A stretch of 64,000 bases of DNA from Paraburkholderia eburnea (GCF_002917095.1 NZ_PQGA01000004.1:1-64000); one strand, 5' to 3'; shown: positions 28,430-37,075, counted from the first letter of the stretch. Translations and numbers: made by a program. The notes: generated from the letters alone by a model not told the origin.

Positions 28430-28786
28430 GGCACTCCTCCACCGCTTGCGGTCCGCATGATTAACCGCCTGGTTAGCCATGCTGCGAACCGTGAATATTT
28501 ACCGTGCTAAAACGTAATCAGCTTTGGAGCGCATTTATACCAGAGTCCTTAACCATGGGAAATAGCCCCAGGGTATAACCCGATACGTCAGAAGAAATAG
28601 GAAGCCGCGAACCGCGAACCACTTTTCCGGGTGCGAGACGGAACCCGAAAATCCAGTTGGATCAGCAAAAATACGCTCCGGGAACGCCCTGCGACACACG
28701 GCTATCATGGATGACATTAAACGCATATCGAACGCGCGCGGCGCGAATTGCAACGCAAACGCGTGCGCTAAAAAACGGAGGTCGTC
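28430..28786. promoter_or_regulatory. Divergent control region of rbs operon and LysE-type gene, with LacI-like palindrome
   Basis: This 357-base region separates rbsK from the rightward exporter gene. TTAACC (28461-28466) and GGTTAG (28471-28476) form a near-perfect palindrome 32 bases before rbsK, the expected place and size for a LacI-family operator. AT-rich sequence at 28490-28545 probably contains the rbs promoter, though I cannot name a confident -35/-10 pair. No gene is seen. Confidence 0.45.
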
Positions 28787-29398
28787 TTGAACGATGTGAA
28801 TATGCTGATCGCACTGTCCGGCATGCTGTTCTTAAGTGTCGCGAGTCCTGGGCCGAATTTCGTGATCGTCACCTCCACGGCTGTCGCGTCGCGGCATGCG
28901 GGTGTGATGACCGGACTTGGGCTCGCCGCGGCGTCGGGCACCTGGGCGTTGGCCGCGATTGCGGGACTGAGTCTGATCGTCGCGCAGGCCGCATGGATCG
29001 CCGTCGCGCTGCGTTTTGCCGGAGCGTTTTATCTGATCTGGCTCGGCATCAAAATGATCGCAAACGCGCGTAGTGCGTTGCCTGTTGCGGCAATGTCCGC
29101 GAGTTCGGGCTGGCACGCCGCCAGGAAGGGCTACGTGGCCAGCATGACGAATCCCAAAGCGATCGCGTTCTACGGCAGCATCTTTGCGTTGATGGTGCCC
29201 ACGCACGCGCCCCTGTGGTTCGACGCCACGGTCGTTGCGCTGGCAGCCGCCATTTCGTGTGCGTGGTACTGCTCGATGGCCCTGCTCGCTTCGCATCCTG
29301 CTGTACGCGGCGTGCTCGTGCGACGCAAGGCCGTGCTCGACAGCGTGGCCGGCGCGCTGTTGGTGGCCGTGGGCGGACGGTTGCTGGTCGGGCGTTAG
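28787..29398 (+). CDS. LysE/RhtB-family amino-acid exporter
   Basis: A 203-residue inner-membrane protein with about six hydrophobic helices. SVASPGPNFVIVTSTAVASR holds the conserved PGP motif of LysE/RhtB exporters, and GYVASMTNPKAIAFYGSIFA is the second family landmark. The TTG at 28787 is chosen because GGAGG lies five bases upstream; an ATG five codons later has no such site. Substrate unknown; homoserine, threonine or other amino acids are typical. Confidence 0.85.
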   Translation: MNDVNMLIALSGMLFLSVASPGPNFVIVTSTAVASRHAGVMTGLGLAAASGTWALAAIAGLSLIVAQAAWIAVALRFAGAFYLIWLGIKMIANARSALPVAAMSASSGWHAARKGYVASMTNPKAIAFYGSIFALMVPTHAPLWFDATVVALAAAISCAWYCSMALLASHPAVRGVLVRRKAVLDSVAGALLVAVGGRLLVGR

Positions 29399-29528
29399 TC
29401 CTTATCCGGTCAAGCCCCAACGCCGCGCCCCTCGGCAAAAACCCGCGAAGTGGCCTAAACTGGCGCCCTCGAACATCGCGACGGCCTTCGCGCCGCCGCT
29501 CAACCCGGCTTTTTCAGGTATCTCGCCC

Positions 29529-30032
29529 ATGTTTTCGCTTTCCGACGCCCTGCCCGCTGACAAATCCGCCCTCTACGCGACGCTCGCCGCCCAGGCGCGT
29601 TCGCTCATCGAGGGTGAAGCCGATGCGATCGCGAACGCGGCCAACTTCTCGTCGCTCGTGTTCAACTCGCTGGAAGGGCTCAACTGGGCCGGTTTTTACT
29701 TCTTCGACGGCAAGGAACTGGTGGTCGGCCCGTTCCAGGGCAAGCCCGCCTGCGTGCGCATTCCGCTCGGCAAGGGCGTGTGCGGCACCGCCGCGCAGAC
29801 GCGTGAAATCCAGGTCGTGCGCGACGTGCACGAATTCCCGGGCCATATCGCCTGCGATTCGGCGTCGCAATCGGAAATCGTCGTGCCGCTCGTCGCGGCG
29901 GACGGCTCGCTGATCGGCGTATGGGACGTGGACAGCCCGAATCTCGCACGCTTCGACGATGAAGACGCCAAGGGCATGGCCGAACTGTGCCGCGTGTTCG
30001 TCGAAGCCGGCTGGAAGAAGGCCGCGCGCTAA
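29529..30032 (+). CDS. msrC: Free methionine-(R)-sulfoxide reductase (GAF domain)
   Basis: A 167-residue single-GAF-domain protein. The three conserved cysteines of the fRMsr family are present at Cys75 (KPACVRIP), Cys85 (GKGVCGTAA) and Cys109 (GHIACDSAS), the last being the usual catalytic residue. The enzyme reduces free methionine R-sulfoxide using thioredoxin. Length matches E. coli YebR/MsrC. It ends just before a long hairpin and a convergent AraC gene. Confidence 0.9.
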   Translation: MFSLSDALPADKSALYATLAAQARSLIEGEADAIANAANFSSLVFNSLEGLNWAGFYFFDGKELVVGPFQGKPACVRIPLGKGVCGTAAQTREIQVVRDVHEFPGHIACDSASQSEIVVPLVAADGSLIGVWDVDSPNLARFDDEDAKGMAELCRVFVEAGWKKAAR

Positions 30033-30043
30033 CTCCCTTCCCG

Positions 30044-30075
30044 CGCGCCTTCAGCGATAAAACGCTGAAGGCGCG
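30044..30075. terminator. Long hairpin between convergent genes
   Basis: CGCGCCTTCAGCG (30044-30056) pairs perfectly with CGCTGAAGGCGCG (30063-30075) across a six-base AT loop. It overlaps the last codons of the AraC gene and follows the msrC-like stop by 11 bases. There is no T tract, so it is a transcription barrier or RNA-stabilising hairpin rather than a textbook terminator. Confidence 0.5.
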
Positions 30076-30827
30076 ACGCCGAAATGCCGCCGGAACATCG
30101 CGGCAAACGCGCTCTGGCTCGCATAGCCGTGATCGAGCGCGACATTCACGATCTTCTCCCCGTGCGCGAGGCGCTCCAGCGCCAGAAAGAGACGCGCGTG
30201 CTGCCGCCAGCGCCCGAGCGTCATGCCGGTTTCGCGCTGAAACGCGCGGTGCAGCGTGCGCTCGGCCATGCCTAGTTCGCCAGCCCATCGCGCCACTTCA
30301 TGCGGCGACTCCGGCGCGGCGACGATCGCATCGCACAACCGCCGCAGGCGCGCGTCCCCAGGCCAGGGCAGATAGAGCGGCAGACGTGGAATCACGGCCA
30401 GTTCCGCCAGCAAGAGGCGCATCAGCCAGTCGTGCCGGCTGCCCGCCGCGTAATCGAGCGGCACATCCACGGCCGCGAGAATCAACTCGCGCAACAGCGG
30501 CGGCACATCCACCACGCAACTGCCCTGCGGCAACCCATCGACCGCGCCTGACTCGACGAATACGGTGCGCATACGCACGTTGCCGCTCATGCGCACGGTA
30601 TGCTCCAGGCCCGCATCGAGCCAGACCGCGCGCGTGGGCGGCACGACCCAACGGCCCGCCTGGGCCTCGATCAGCATCACGCCCTCGATCGCATAGAGCA
30701 ATTGCGCGCGCCGGTGCCGATGCGTGGCGATGAACGCGCCGTGCGGATAATCGGCAGCCATCGCCGCGACGGGCATGGGCGTGTCTTCGAATGGAACGTG
30801 GACGTCTGCGGGCGGCGTGGCGATCAT
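30051..30827 (-). CDS. AraC-family regulator, probable control of the divergent EamA exporter
   Basis: A 258-residue regulator with an N-terminal cupin sensor (ATHRHRRAQLLYAIEGVMLI) and a C-terminal double HTH from about residue 158 (WAGELGMAERTLHRAFQRET and IVNVALDHGYASQSAFAAMF). The arrangement resembles NimR, which controls a divergent exporter. Its ATG is 117 bases from the start of the divergent EamA gene, so shared control is likely. The inducer is unknown. Confidence 0.85.
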   Translation of the reverse strand: MIATPPADVHVPFEDTPMPVAAMAADYPHGAFIATHRHRRAQLLYAIEGVMLIEAQAGRWVVPPTRAVWLDAGLEHTVRMSGNVRMRTVFVESGAVDGLPQGSCVVDVPPLLRELILAAVDVPLDYAAGSRHDWLMRLLLAELAVIPRLPLYLPWPGDARLRRLCDAIVAAPESPHEVARWAGELGMAERTLHRAFQRETGMTLGRWRQHARLFLALERLAHGEKIVNVALDHGYASQSAFAAMFRRHFGVAPSAFYR

Positions 30828-30943
30828 GGTCCGGGCGGCTCAAGTGGCATTTTTGCGATAGCTTTCGCCATTCTAGCGTGCGACGGGCATACCCTTGCGC
30901 CCGCATGATCGGGGCTCTTCCAGCCCTCGTGAGAACCGACGCA

Positions 30944-31900
30944 ATGCCCGCGACTCCAACCGCTCCGGCCTTTTCCCTGCGCCACGCGCTTTTCCCGCTT
31001 ATCGCGATCCTGCTCTGGTCCGGCAACGTCATGGTGTCGCGGCTTTCCGCGCATACCATCGATCCTTACGCCATCACCTTCTGGCGCCTCGTGCTGGCCG
31101 TCACGCTGATGAGCCTGTTCGTGCCCGCCGCGGCCTGGCGCAACCGCGCCGCGATCCTGCCGCAACTGCCGAAGCTCGCGTTTCTCGGCCTGCTCGCCAT
31201 GGCGCTGTTCCAGTGCCTGTCCTATGCGGCCGCGAAAACCACCACGGCCACCAACATGTCGATCATGACCGCGCTCGTGCCGCTGCTCACGATGCTGCTC
31301 TCGGTCGCCCTGCTCGGTGAAACGCCGACGGCCGGCATGGCCTGTGGCGGCGTGCTGTCGTTCGCGGGGCTGGTGTGGCTCATCACGGCGGGCCATCCCG
31401 CCGCGCTGCTCGCGGGCGGCGTCCACACGGGCGATCTGCTGATGCTCGTTGCCGCGCTCGCCTACGCGCTTTACGGCGTGTTGCTGCGGCGCTGGCACGT
31501 GGGCCTGCCGTCATGGCAATCGACGTACTTTCAGGCCATCGCCGCCCTGCTTTTCATGCTTTTGCCGCTCTCGCGCCTGCCGCTGGCCGAGGCACTGCCC
31601 AACCGCGCGAGCCTGCCGCTGATTGCCTACGCGGGGTCGCTGGCCTCGGTCGTGCTGCCGTACTTCTGGATGCAAGGCGTCAAGCATCTCGGGCCGAACC
31701 GCTGCAGCATGTTCATGAACCTGTTGCCCGTGTTCACGGCGGCGCTGGCCGTAAGTGTGTTCGGCGAGCAATTGCACGCATATCACCTGCTGGGCGGCGT
31801 CACGGCGCTCGCTGGCGTCATGCTCGCGCAGACGTGGCGCGCGCCGCTGGCGTGGCGGCGTATGCAGGCGCGTAGCACGATCGATACGAACGCGGGATAG
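30944..31900 (+). CDS. EamA/DMT-family transporter
   Basis: A 318-residue inner-membrane protein with ten predicted helices in two EamA repeats. AILLWSGNVMVSRLSAHTID opens repeat one; YAAAKTTTATNMSIMTALVP closes it; repeat two ends with WMQGVKHLGPNRCSMFMNLL and LPVFTAALAVSVFGEQL. ATG at 30944 (after GTGAGAA) is preferred to an ATG at 30905 that has no ribosome site. Likely exports a metabolite or drug sensed by the divergent AraC regulator. Confidence 0.83.
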   Translation: MPATPTAPAFSLRHALFPLIAILLWSGNVMVSRLSAHTIDPYAITFWRLVLAVTLMSLFVPAAAWRNRAAILPQLPKLAFLGLLAMALFQCLSYAAAKTTTATNMSIMTALVPLLTMLLSVALLGETPTAGMACGGVLSFAGLVWLITAGHPAALLAGGVHTGDLLMLVAALAYALYGVLLRRWHVGLPSWQSTYFQAIAALLFMLLPLSRLPLAEALPNRASLPLIAYAGSLASVVLPYFWMQGVKHLGPNRCSMFMNLLPVFTAALAVSVFGEQLHAYHLLGGVTALAGVMLAQTWRAPLAWRRMQARSTIDTNAG

Positions 31901-31921
31901 CCGTTCGCCGATTGCAGCGAA

Positions 31922-32896
31922 TCAGGCAGATGAAAAGGATGAGAAGGATGACGAAGCATTCTTCGACTTCAGAAAATCGACGAATGCCCTGAGCGGCGCC
32001 GGCACATGACGCCGCCCCGGATAGTAGAGAAACGGTCCGGAAAACTCGGGCCACCAGTCAGCGAGCAGCGGCACGAGCGCACCGCTTTCGAAGTGCGGCG
32101 CGAGCATGTCCTCGAACAGCGCGACGACGCCCGCGCCGCGCAGCGCCATTTCCATCGTGAGATCGAACGACGCCGCGGGTTTCACTACCACTTGCCCCGG
32201 CGGATCGATGCGCAGGGTCTCGCCGTCGCGATGGTATTCCCAGAGCGCCATCGCGCCGCCCGCAAAGCGCACGCGCAAACACGCGTGCCCGAGCAGATCG
32301 CGCGGATGCGCGGGCACGCCGCGCGCCGCGAGATAAGCCGGCGACGCCGCCGTGGCGAAGCGCTGTGTGCGCGGACCGATCGGCAGCGCGATCATGTCCT
32401 GATCGAGCCGCTCGTCGTAGCGGATGCCAGCGTCGCAACCCACTTGCAGGACATCGACGAAACCGTCCTCCACCATCACTTCCACGCGAATTTCCGGGTA
32501 TGCCTGCGCGAACGGCGTGAGGATCGGCGGCAGCACGCTGCGCGCCACATTGGCCGGCACATTCAGGCGCAGCACCCCGGCGGGGCGATCGCGATAACCG
32601 TTGAGCACGTCGAGCGCGGCCTTCATCTCGGCGAACAGGGGCGTGATGGTTTCGAGCAGGCGCTGGCCCGCTTCGGTCGGCGCGACGCTGCGCGTGGTGC
32701 GGTTCAGGAGGCGCAGGCCGAGCTTCGTTTCGAGCCGCCGCACCGCCGTGCTCAGGCTGGAGGCCGATACGCCGCGCGCGCGTGCCGCGTCGCGAAAGCC
32801 GCCGGCACGCGCGACGGCGGCAAATGCGGCAAGGTCGTTCATTTCGAACGCGAGGTTCGGCTGCGCGTGGGTTTCGTGAGGGGTTGCCTGGTTCAT
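31922..32896 (-). CDS. LysR-family transcriptional regulator
   Basis: A 324-residue LysR-type regulator. The HTH is in MNDLAAFAAVARAGGFRDAA and RARGVSASSLSTAVRRLETK; the sensor domain has the AaeR/PecT-like stretch GVLRLNVPANVARSVLPPIL. ATG at 32894-32896 is used; an internal ATG at 32842 is possible, and neither has a strong ribosome site. The C-terminus is an unusual Ser/Phe run (SKNASSSFSSFSSA). It is divergent from the aldo/keto reductase gene (132 bases), its probable target. Confidence 0.82.
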   Translation of the reverse strand: MNQATPHETHAQPNLAFEMNDLAAFAAVARAGGFRDAARARGVSASSLSTAVRRLETKLGLRLLNRTTRSVAPTEAGQRLLETITPLFAEMKAALDVLNGYRDRPAGVLRLNVPANVARSVLPPILTPFAQAYPEIRVEVMVEDGFVDVLQVGCDAGIRYDERLDQDMIALPIGPRTQRFATAASPAYLAARGVPAHPRDLLGHACLRVRFAGGAMALWEYHRDGETLRIDPPGQVVVKPAASFDLTMEMALRGAGVVALFEDMLAPHFESGALVPLLADWWPEFSGPFLYYPGRRHVPAPLRAFVDFLKSKNASSSFSSFSSA

Positions 32897-33028
32897 GGTG
32901 GCCGATGATGAGCGATATGAGACCGCCCTCATTGTGCGAAATTTCGAACAACCCGTGCGGACCGAATGGGATTATCTAACAACGCGAGCGCGCCCATACT
33001 GGCGCCATCCCTTTTCGAGGAGAACACA

Positions 33029-33910
33029 ATGCCGCAACCGACGAAATCCCCCGCACGCACCTTCCCGCTGGCCGGCCGCGCCGTGAACCGCATGGGGTAC
33101 GGCGCCATGCAGCTCGCCGGGCCGGGCGTGTTCGGGCCGCCGAAGGACCGCGCGCAAGCCGTCGCGGTGCTGCGCGAGGCGATCGCGCTGGGCGTGAACC
33201 ACATCGACACGAGCGACTTCTATGGGCCGCACGTGACCAACCAGATCATCCGCGAGGCGCTGCATCCCTATCCCGCCGATCTCACGCTCGTCACCAAGGT
33301 GGGCGCGGTGCGCGACGACAAGGGCGCCTGGCTGCCCGCGCTGGAACCCGAGGACATCGAGCGCGCCGTGCACGACAACCTGCGCAATCTCGGCCTCGAC
33401 GTGCTCGACATCGTGAATCTGCGCATCATGGGCGACATCCACCAGCCGGCGGAAGGCCCGATCGGGCGCCAGATGGAAGCGCTCGCGACGCTGCGCCAGC
33501 GCGGCCTCGTGCGGCACATCGGCGTGTCGAACGCGACGGCGAAACAGATCGCCGACGCGGGCCGCATCGCACCGATCGTCTGCGTGCAGAACCACTACAA
33601 CCTGGTGAATCGCGCCGATGACGCGCTGATCGACGTGCTCGCCGCGCAGGGTATCGCGTATGTGCCGTTTTTCCCGCTCGGGGGCTTCACGCCGATCCAG
33701 TCGTCGGCGCTCTCGGATATCGCGCAATCGCTGGGCGCCACACCGATGACCGTCGCACTCGCCTGGCTGCTGCATCGCGCACCCAATATCCTGCTGATTC
33801 CGGGCACGTCGTCGCTTACGCACCTGCGCGAAAACATGCAGGCCGAGACGCTCGAATTGAGCGCGGACGTGCTCGCGCGGCTCGACGCGATCGGCAGGAC
33901 CGTGAACTGA
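33029..33910 (+). CDS. Aldo/keto reductase, YdbC-type oxidoreductase
   Basis: A 293-residue NADPH-dependent aldo/keto reductase. Catalytic residues Asp60 and Tyr65 (HIDTSDFYGP) and Lys90 (VTKVG) are present; the usual active-site His is replaced by Asn130 in VNLRIMG, as I recall for the YdbC group. ATG at 33029 has a strong GAGGAG site. YdbC-like enzymes reduce small aldehydes including pyridoxal, but the substrate here is unknown. Divergent from a LysR gene. Confidence 0.85.
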   Translation: MPQPTKSPARTFPLAGRAVNRMGYGAMQLAGPGVFGPPKDRAQAVAVLREAIALGVNHIDTSDFYGPHVTNQIIREALHPYPADLTLVTKVGAVRDDKGAWLPALEPEDIERAVHDNLRNLGLDVLDIVNLRIMGDIHQPAEGPIGRQMEALATLRQRGLVRHIGVSNATAKQIADAGRIAPIVCVQNHYNLVNRADDALIDVLAAQGIAYVPFFPLGGFTPIQSSALSDIAQSLGATPMTVALAWLLHRAPNILLIPGTSSLTHLRENMQAETLELSADVLARLDAIGRTVN

Positions 33911-34027
33911 GCGACGAACCGGGCGATGAACTGAGCGGCGCCGCACACGCGGGTATGGACCTTGCGTCCAGAATGGGTCCAGCGTGAATTCGAGGTGAAT
34001 TGCGCGCGACACCCGGAGGACCCGACG

Positions 34028-34471
34028 ATGCCAGCAATCCCCGTCCTGCGGCGCGCCCGCGCGGTGGCGCTCGCCGCGGCCTGCATCGGCGTCGCGCCAT
34101 GCGGGCAAGACGCCCACGCCGCCGGGAGCTTCGACGGCGCGTGGAGCGTCACGCTCACCTGCCAGACTGGCCCGGATGGCGCCTACAGCTATACCTTCCA
34201 TTTCCCGGCAACGGTCGTCGATGGCGTGCTGCACGGCGAGCGCGGCGACAAGGGGCGCGGCGGCTGGTTCACGCTCGACGGCAAGATCGAGCCTGACGGC
34301 AGTTCCACGCTGGTCGGTCAGGGCCTGACGAGCGCGCCCGGCTACTCGGTCGGCCATCTGGACCCGCGCACGCCCTACGAATACACCGTGAGCGCCCATT
34401 TTGGCCCGGCCTCGGGCACCGGCTCGCGCACGACTACGCGGCAATGCGACTTCGTATTTGTGAAGCAATAA
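34028..34471 (+). CDS. Exported protein of unknown function
   Basis: A 147-residue protein with an N-terminal signal peptide (LRRARAVALAAACIGVAPCG, likely cleavage at AHA-A near residue 32). The mature part begins GSFDGAWSVTLTCQTGPDGA and is beta-rich, with two cysteines (TLTCQT and the C-terminal RQCDFVFVKQ) placed to close a disulfide. ATG at 34028 is preceded by GGAGGA. Such small beta-barrel-like secreted proteins are common in Burkholderiaceae; none has a role I can name. Confidence 0.7.
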   Translation: MPAIPVLRRARAVALAAACIGVAPCGQDAHAAGSFDGAWSVTLTCQTGPDGAYSYTFHFPATVVDGVLHGERGDKGRGGWFTLDGKIEPDGSSTLVGQGLTSAPGYSVGHLDPRTPYEYTVSAHFGPASGTGSRTTTRQCDFVFVKQ

Positions 34472-34504
34472 CGGCGCGCTCCCGCTAAAACAAAAATCGC
34501 CAGA

Positions 34505-34536
34505 CGAAAAAAGCCGCGGTTCGAAAACCGCGGCTT
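34505..34536 (-). terminator. Rho-independent terminator of the 70-residue protein gene
   Basis: AAGCCGCGGTT and AACCGCGGCTT form an 11-bp stem with a four-base loop. On the reverse strand it is followed by six T residues, so it terminates leftward transcripts from the small gene at 34633. It also faces the end of the rightward exported-protein gene. Confidence 0.85.
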
Positions 34537-34632
34537 ATGAAGTCCTGCCACTCTCATCCGACGCGCGCCGCTCCCTCAAACGGCGCACGCGGGAACCTCG
34601 TGCTTTTCCTTCTGGAGAATCCGCTGCGCCGT

Positions 34633-34845
34633 TCAGGCTTGCGGATCCGCCGAAGCATCGCCCGCGTCGGCTTGCTTCTCATCCTCTTTCTTCTCGACCA
34701 GATTTTCGAGCGCCCCGGCGCCCTCGAAACCCGCGACCGCTGCGGCCGCCTTCGTCAGAAAACCGGCGTCCGGATCAACCTTCTCCGCCGCTTCGACGGC
34801 CGCCACTGCGCCGGCAATTTCGCCTACCTTGTCCAGAATACCCAT
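34633..34845 (-). CDS. Small acidic alanine-rich protein
   Basis: A 70-residue soluble protein, MGILDKVGEIAGAVAAVEAA at the start and an acidic tail (LVEKKEDEKQADAGDASADP). It is helical and lacks a signal peptide or transmembrane segment. ATG at 34843-34845 follows GGAGGGG and the gene has its own terminator, both arguing for a real gene. Function unknown; it is the last clearly host-like gene before the prophage. Confidence 0.6.
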   Translation of the reverse strand: MGILDKVGEIAGAVAAVEAAEKVDPDAGFLTKAAAAVAGFEGAGALENLVEKKEDEKQADAGDASADPQA

Positions 34846-35352
34846 TTGACCCCTCCGGTTCGTGTCAGTTGACGCTTCAGACGCATCGCGCCCGAAGCGC
34901 ATACCTATCAAGCCCTGCCGATACTGCTGATCCCTGCGTTTTGCCTGTCGAGGTGGCCCTTCAATCGATACCGTTGCCAGCGCCCCCGTTCTCCCACCGC
35001 CGCTGCGCCGCATGACAGAAGCGAGGCGCTGGCGTTGATGCATTGTCGACGCACGCGACAGGCTCGGCAATCATAAATCGCCAAATCTGACAATGATTGA
35101 CAATCTAGATGCGAACTTACCCTTTGTTTTCATAACATTAGGCGAGTTTTTGCGTTTTTTGAATCGCACAGCGATGCATCTTCCAGACTTTTAAAAAACA
35201 ATGAGTTACAGAGGGGTTTTGGACAACGGCATTGTCATGTAGGCAGCCCCGACGGCATGACATCGCGTGGTAATTGGGAGGCGAAAGACAGTTCCGATGA
35301 CGGATGCATATGGCGGCGCGCCCGCTGCGCGCGGGCACGTCGCGAGCGTCGA
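34846..35352. other. Gene-free region containing the probable left prophage junction
   Basis: About 500 bases without a supportable gene. An AT-rich stretch lies at 35085-35215, unlike both flanks; it includes a direct repeat TGACAATGATTGACAAT (35088-35104). A GC hairpin GCCCGC-TGCGC-GCGGGC (about 35321-35337) follows the last phage gene. The host/phage boundary is probably in this region, but no tRNA end or duplicated att core can be shown because the right junction is outside the window. Confidence 0.4.
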
Positions 35353-35709
35353 TCAGGCAGTTGCCGGCGCTGCCGCCGCCGAAATCGGCAGACTCACCAC
35401 AGCGTTGTAAGCCGCCTTGGCCTGCGCGATGATCGCGCTGATGATCGCCTTGACGTTGTCGTTCCAGTCGGCGCCGATCTTCACGGCGACCGCTTCCAGA
35501 GCGGCAAGCACGCCAGCCAGCTTGCCCGCGCCGGCGTCCGGTGCCGTCACCGACGCGTAGGCATTCTCGAACGTTTCCATCAGGTCAGGCACATACGCAA
35601 CCAGCTTCTTGACGTCGGCGACGACCGTCGCGACATCGCTGATGGCGGTCTCGATGGCGGTGGCACCCGAGACAATGGCGGCGGCGATCGTCGACAGGGA
35701 GATATTCAT
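35353..35709 (-). CDS. Last gene of the phage late operon, unknown function
   Basis: A 118-residue Ala/Val-rich protein. The N-terminus MNISLSTIAAAIVSGATAIE is moderately hydrophobic and could be a weak membrane segment; the rest is helical (VVADVKKLVAYVPDLMETFE). ATG at 35707-35709 follows AAGGA. It lies 17 bases after the o-spanin gene and is the last phage gene before the junction region, a common place for lysogenic-conversion genes. It might equally be an extra lysis protein. No family recognised. Confidence 0.6.
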   Translation of the reverse strand: MNISLSTIAAAIVSGATAIETAISDVATVVADVKKLVAYVPDLMETFENAYASVTAPDAGAGKLAGVLAALEAVAVKIGADWNDNVKAIISAIIAQAKAAYNAVVSLPISAAAAPATA

Positions 35710-35725
35710 CGTGGATTCCTTCATT

Positions 35726-36052
35726 TCAGTTGATAAGGCCTCGGGCGCGCAGGCCGTCGAGGCAGGTTTGGGTTGTTCGGCGTAGGGTATGTTCGTCCTC
35801 GACGACGCCGACGGCGCGGACGGCCCACTGCTGCTGGGATCGGGAATAGGCGCGCAGCGAGTCAACCGACTCGACAGCAGGCGCCGCAGGGTAATCAGGA
35901 AGTTGGGCATCGGGCTGGTCCTCTCCACAGTCAACCGTCGGAATCAGGGTGTGCACGGGAGCGAGCGACGGCGCGATTGACGGCGTCGGCACCGTCTTGC
36001 AGGCTGTCAGCGTCGCGCACAGCAGCAGCATCGGAATCAGTTTGCGCAGCAT
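35726..36052 (-). CDS. Outer-membrane spanin lipoprotein, Rz1-like
   Basis: A 108-residue lipoprotein. The signal MLRKLIPMLLLCATLTACKT has a lipobox LTAC with Cys18, and the mature part is proline-rich at first (TVPTPSIAPSLAPVHTLIPT) then helical. Its start lies inside the upstream small membrane-protein gene in another frame (overlap 35931-36052), the classic Rz/Rz1 arrangement. Spanin pairs fuse inner and outer membranes in the last step of lysis. It is longer than typical Rz1. Confidence 0.7.
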   Translation of the reverse strand: MLRKLIPMLLLCATLTACKTVPTPSIAPSLAPVHTLIPTVDCGEDQPDAQLPDYPAAPAVESVDSLRAYSRSQQQWAVRAVGVVEDEHTLRRTTQTCLDGLRARGLIN

Positions 36053-36245
36053 TGGCGGCGATCTCCTTCTCGGTTTGCGCGCGCGTGTCGCGCGCCTCGG
36101 TGGCCGACAGCGCGCCGGCCTTGTTGGCGACCTCGACGGCCTGGGTGTTCTCGTCCTTGGGCGTACCCGATCCAAGTCCGAGCAGGTTGCGGGCGAGCGT
36201 CCATAGTCCGTTGATGAAACTCACGATTGCGGCGATAGCGGTCAT
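35931..36245 (-). CDS. Inner-membrane spanin candidate, Rz-like
   Basis: A 104-residue protein with one N-terminal hydrophobic segment (MTAIAAIVSFINGLWTLARN) followed by a charged helical domain (EARDTRAQTEKEIAANAAQT) that could form a coiled coil. Its ATG overlaps the endolysin stop (ATGA), and the Rz1-like lipoprotein starts within it. Topology and position both fit an i-spanin; sequence similarity to lambda Rz is not evident. Confidence 0.65.
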   Translation of the reverse strand: MTAIAAIVSFINGLWTLARNLLGLGSGTPKDENTQAVEVANKAGALSATEARDTRAQTEKEIAANAAQTDSDAAAVRDADSLQDGADAVNRAVARSRAHPDSDG

Positions 36246-36748
36246 GCTGCAGCTCCGGTTGTGCCGCCTGCCGCCACATACCAGGCGATCAGCGTATTGG
36301 TGGTGTTCTCGTGCTGGCCATAGCCGGCACCCTGAAGGCTTGCCCACAGCGGCGCGATTAGCTTGAGTGCTTCCGCGATGTCGCCGGCGTCGATGAGCGG
36401 CAGCGCGCGGAATTCGCTGATCTGCTGAAGCGCGATCGCATCCTGCGAACTGGGTCCGAAGTCGGCCAGATTGAGCAGCGACGAGTAGTGGGTCCAGTTG
36501 GCGAGCAGGCACTGATACGCGCCGCTCGCCGTCGAATAGAGCGCGGGCCGCGTTGTGGTCTTCTCGCGGATCAACTTCGCCGCGCGACCGCCCGCGAACG
36601 GGTGCGTGCTGAAATCGGTGAATACCTCGGGCTTGCCATCAGCGCCGGTAACGATCACGTCGTAACCGCCGCACTTCGTGACCGGGGACGTCACCGTGCC
36701 TTCGCTGCGCCGGATCATCGCGAGCACGGCCACGCGGTTCGCGTTCAT
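36242..36748 (-). CDS. Endolysin, lambda R-type transglycosylase (GH104)
   Basis: A 168-residue soluble lytic transglycosylase closely patterned on lambda R. RRSEGTVTSPVTKCGGYDVI places the catalytic Glu at residue 16; FTDFSTHP, YSTASGAYQCLLANW and FGPSSQDAIALQQISEFRAL and WASLQGAGYGQ all align with lambda R by eye. There is no signal peptide, so a holin must release it. ATG overlaps the holin stop (ATGA). Confidence 0.92.
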   Translation of the reverse strand: MNANRVAVLAMIRRSEGTVTSPVTKCGGYDVIVTGADGKPEVFTDFSTHPFAGGRAAKLIREKTTTRPALYSTASGAYQCLLANWTHYSSLLNLADFGPSSQDAIALQQISEFRALPLIDAGDIAEALKLIAPLWASLQGAGYGQHENTTNTLIAWYVAAGGTTGAAA

Positions 36749-37032
36749 TGCGCGGGCGCCTTGCGCTGCGTGACCCGCAGCAGGATAGTGATCACGTTCG
36801 CCGCGGTGATCCAGTCCGCCTGCGTTGCCGACGGGAAGAAGTGCTGCAGGATCGGCAGCAGGTCCGGCCAGTTGGCCTGCACCCACATCAGCAGGTCCGG
36901 CAGGTGGTTCAGCAGATCCTGGAGGTGTCCCACCGCCATCACGACGACGGCCAAAAAAGCCTGCCACCGCACCTCCGACCATTTCCAGAATTCGTGCCAG
37001 TCCTCGACCAGTTCCAGTTTTAGGCTGTTCAC
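36745..37032 (-). CDS. Holin candidate
   Basis: A 95-residue protein. The N-terminus MNSLKLELVEDWHEFWKWSE and the following hydrophobic helix (VRWQAFLAVVVMAVGHLQDL) and second segment (WITAANVITILLRVTQ) fit a small phage holin with two membrane spans; it resembles the DUF7940 group by memory. The start is GTG at 37030-37032, eight bases after GGAG. It sits directly before the endolysin with a four-base overlap. Confidence 0.7.
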   Translation of the reverse strand: MNSLKLELVEDWHEFWKWSEVRWQAFLAVVVMAVGHLQDLLNHLPDLLMWVQANWPDLLPILQHFFPSATQADWITAANVITILLRVTQRKAPAQ

Positions 37033-37075
37033 TCACGATGCTCCTTTCGGGGGATTGCGCGCGCCGCGCGCGTGT

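Noticed and set aside
35072..35352. Search for an integrase, tRNA or excisionase at the left prophage end
   Set aside because: None of the frames shows recombinase motifs and no tRNA end can be folded; recombination genes must lie beyond the right edge.
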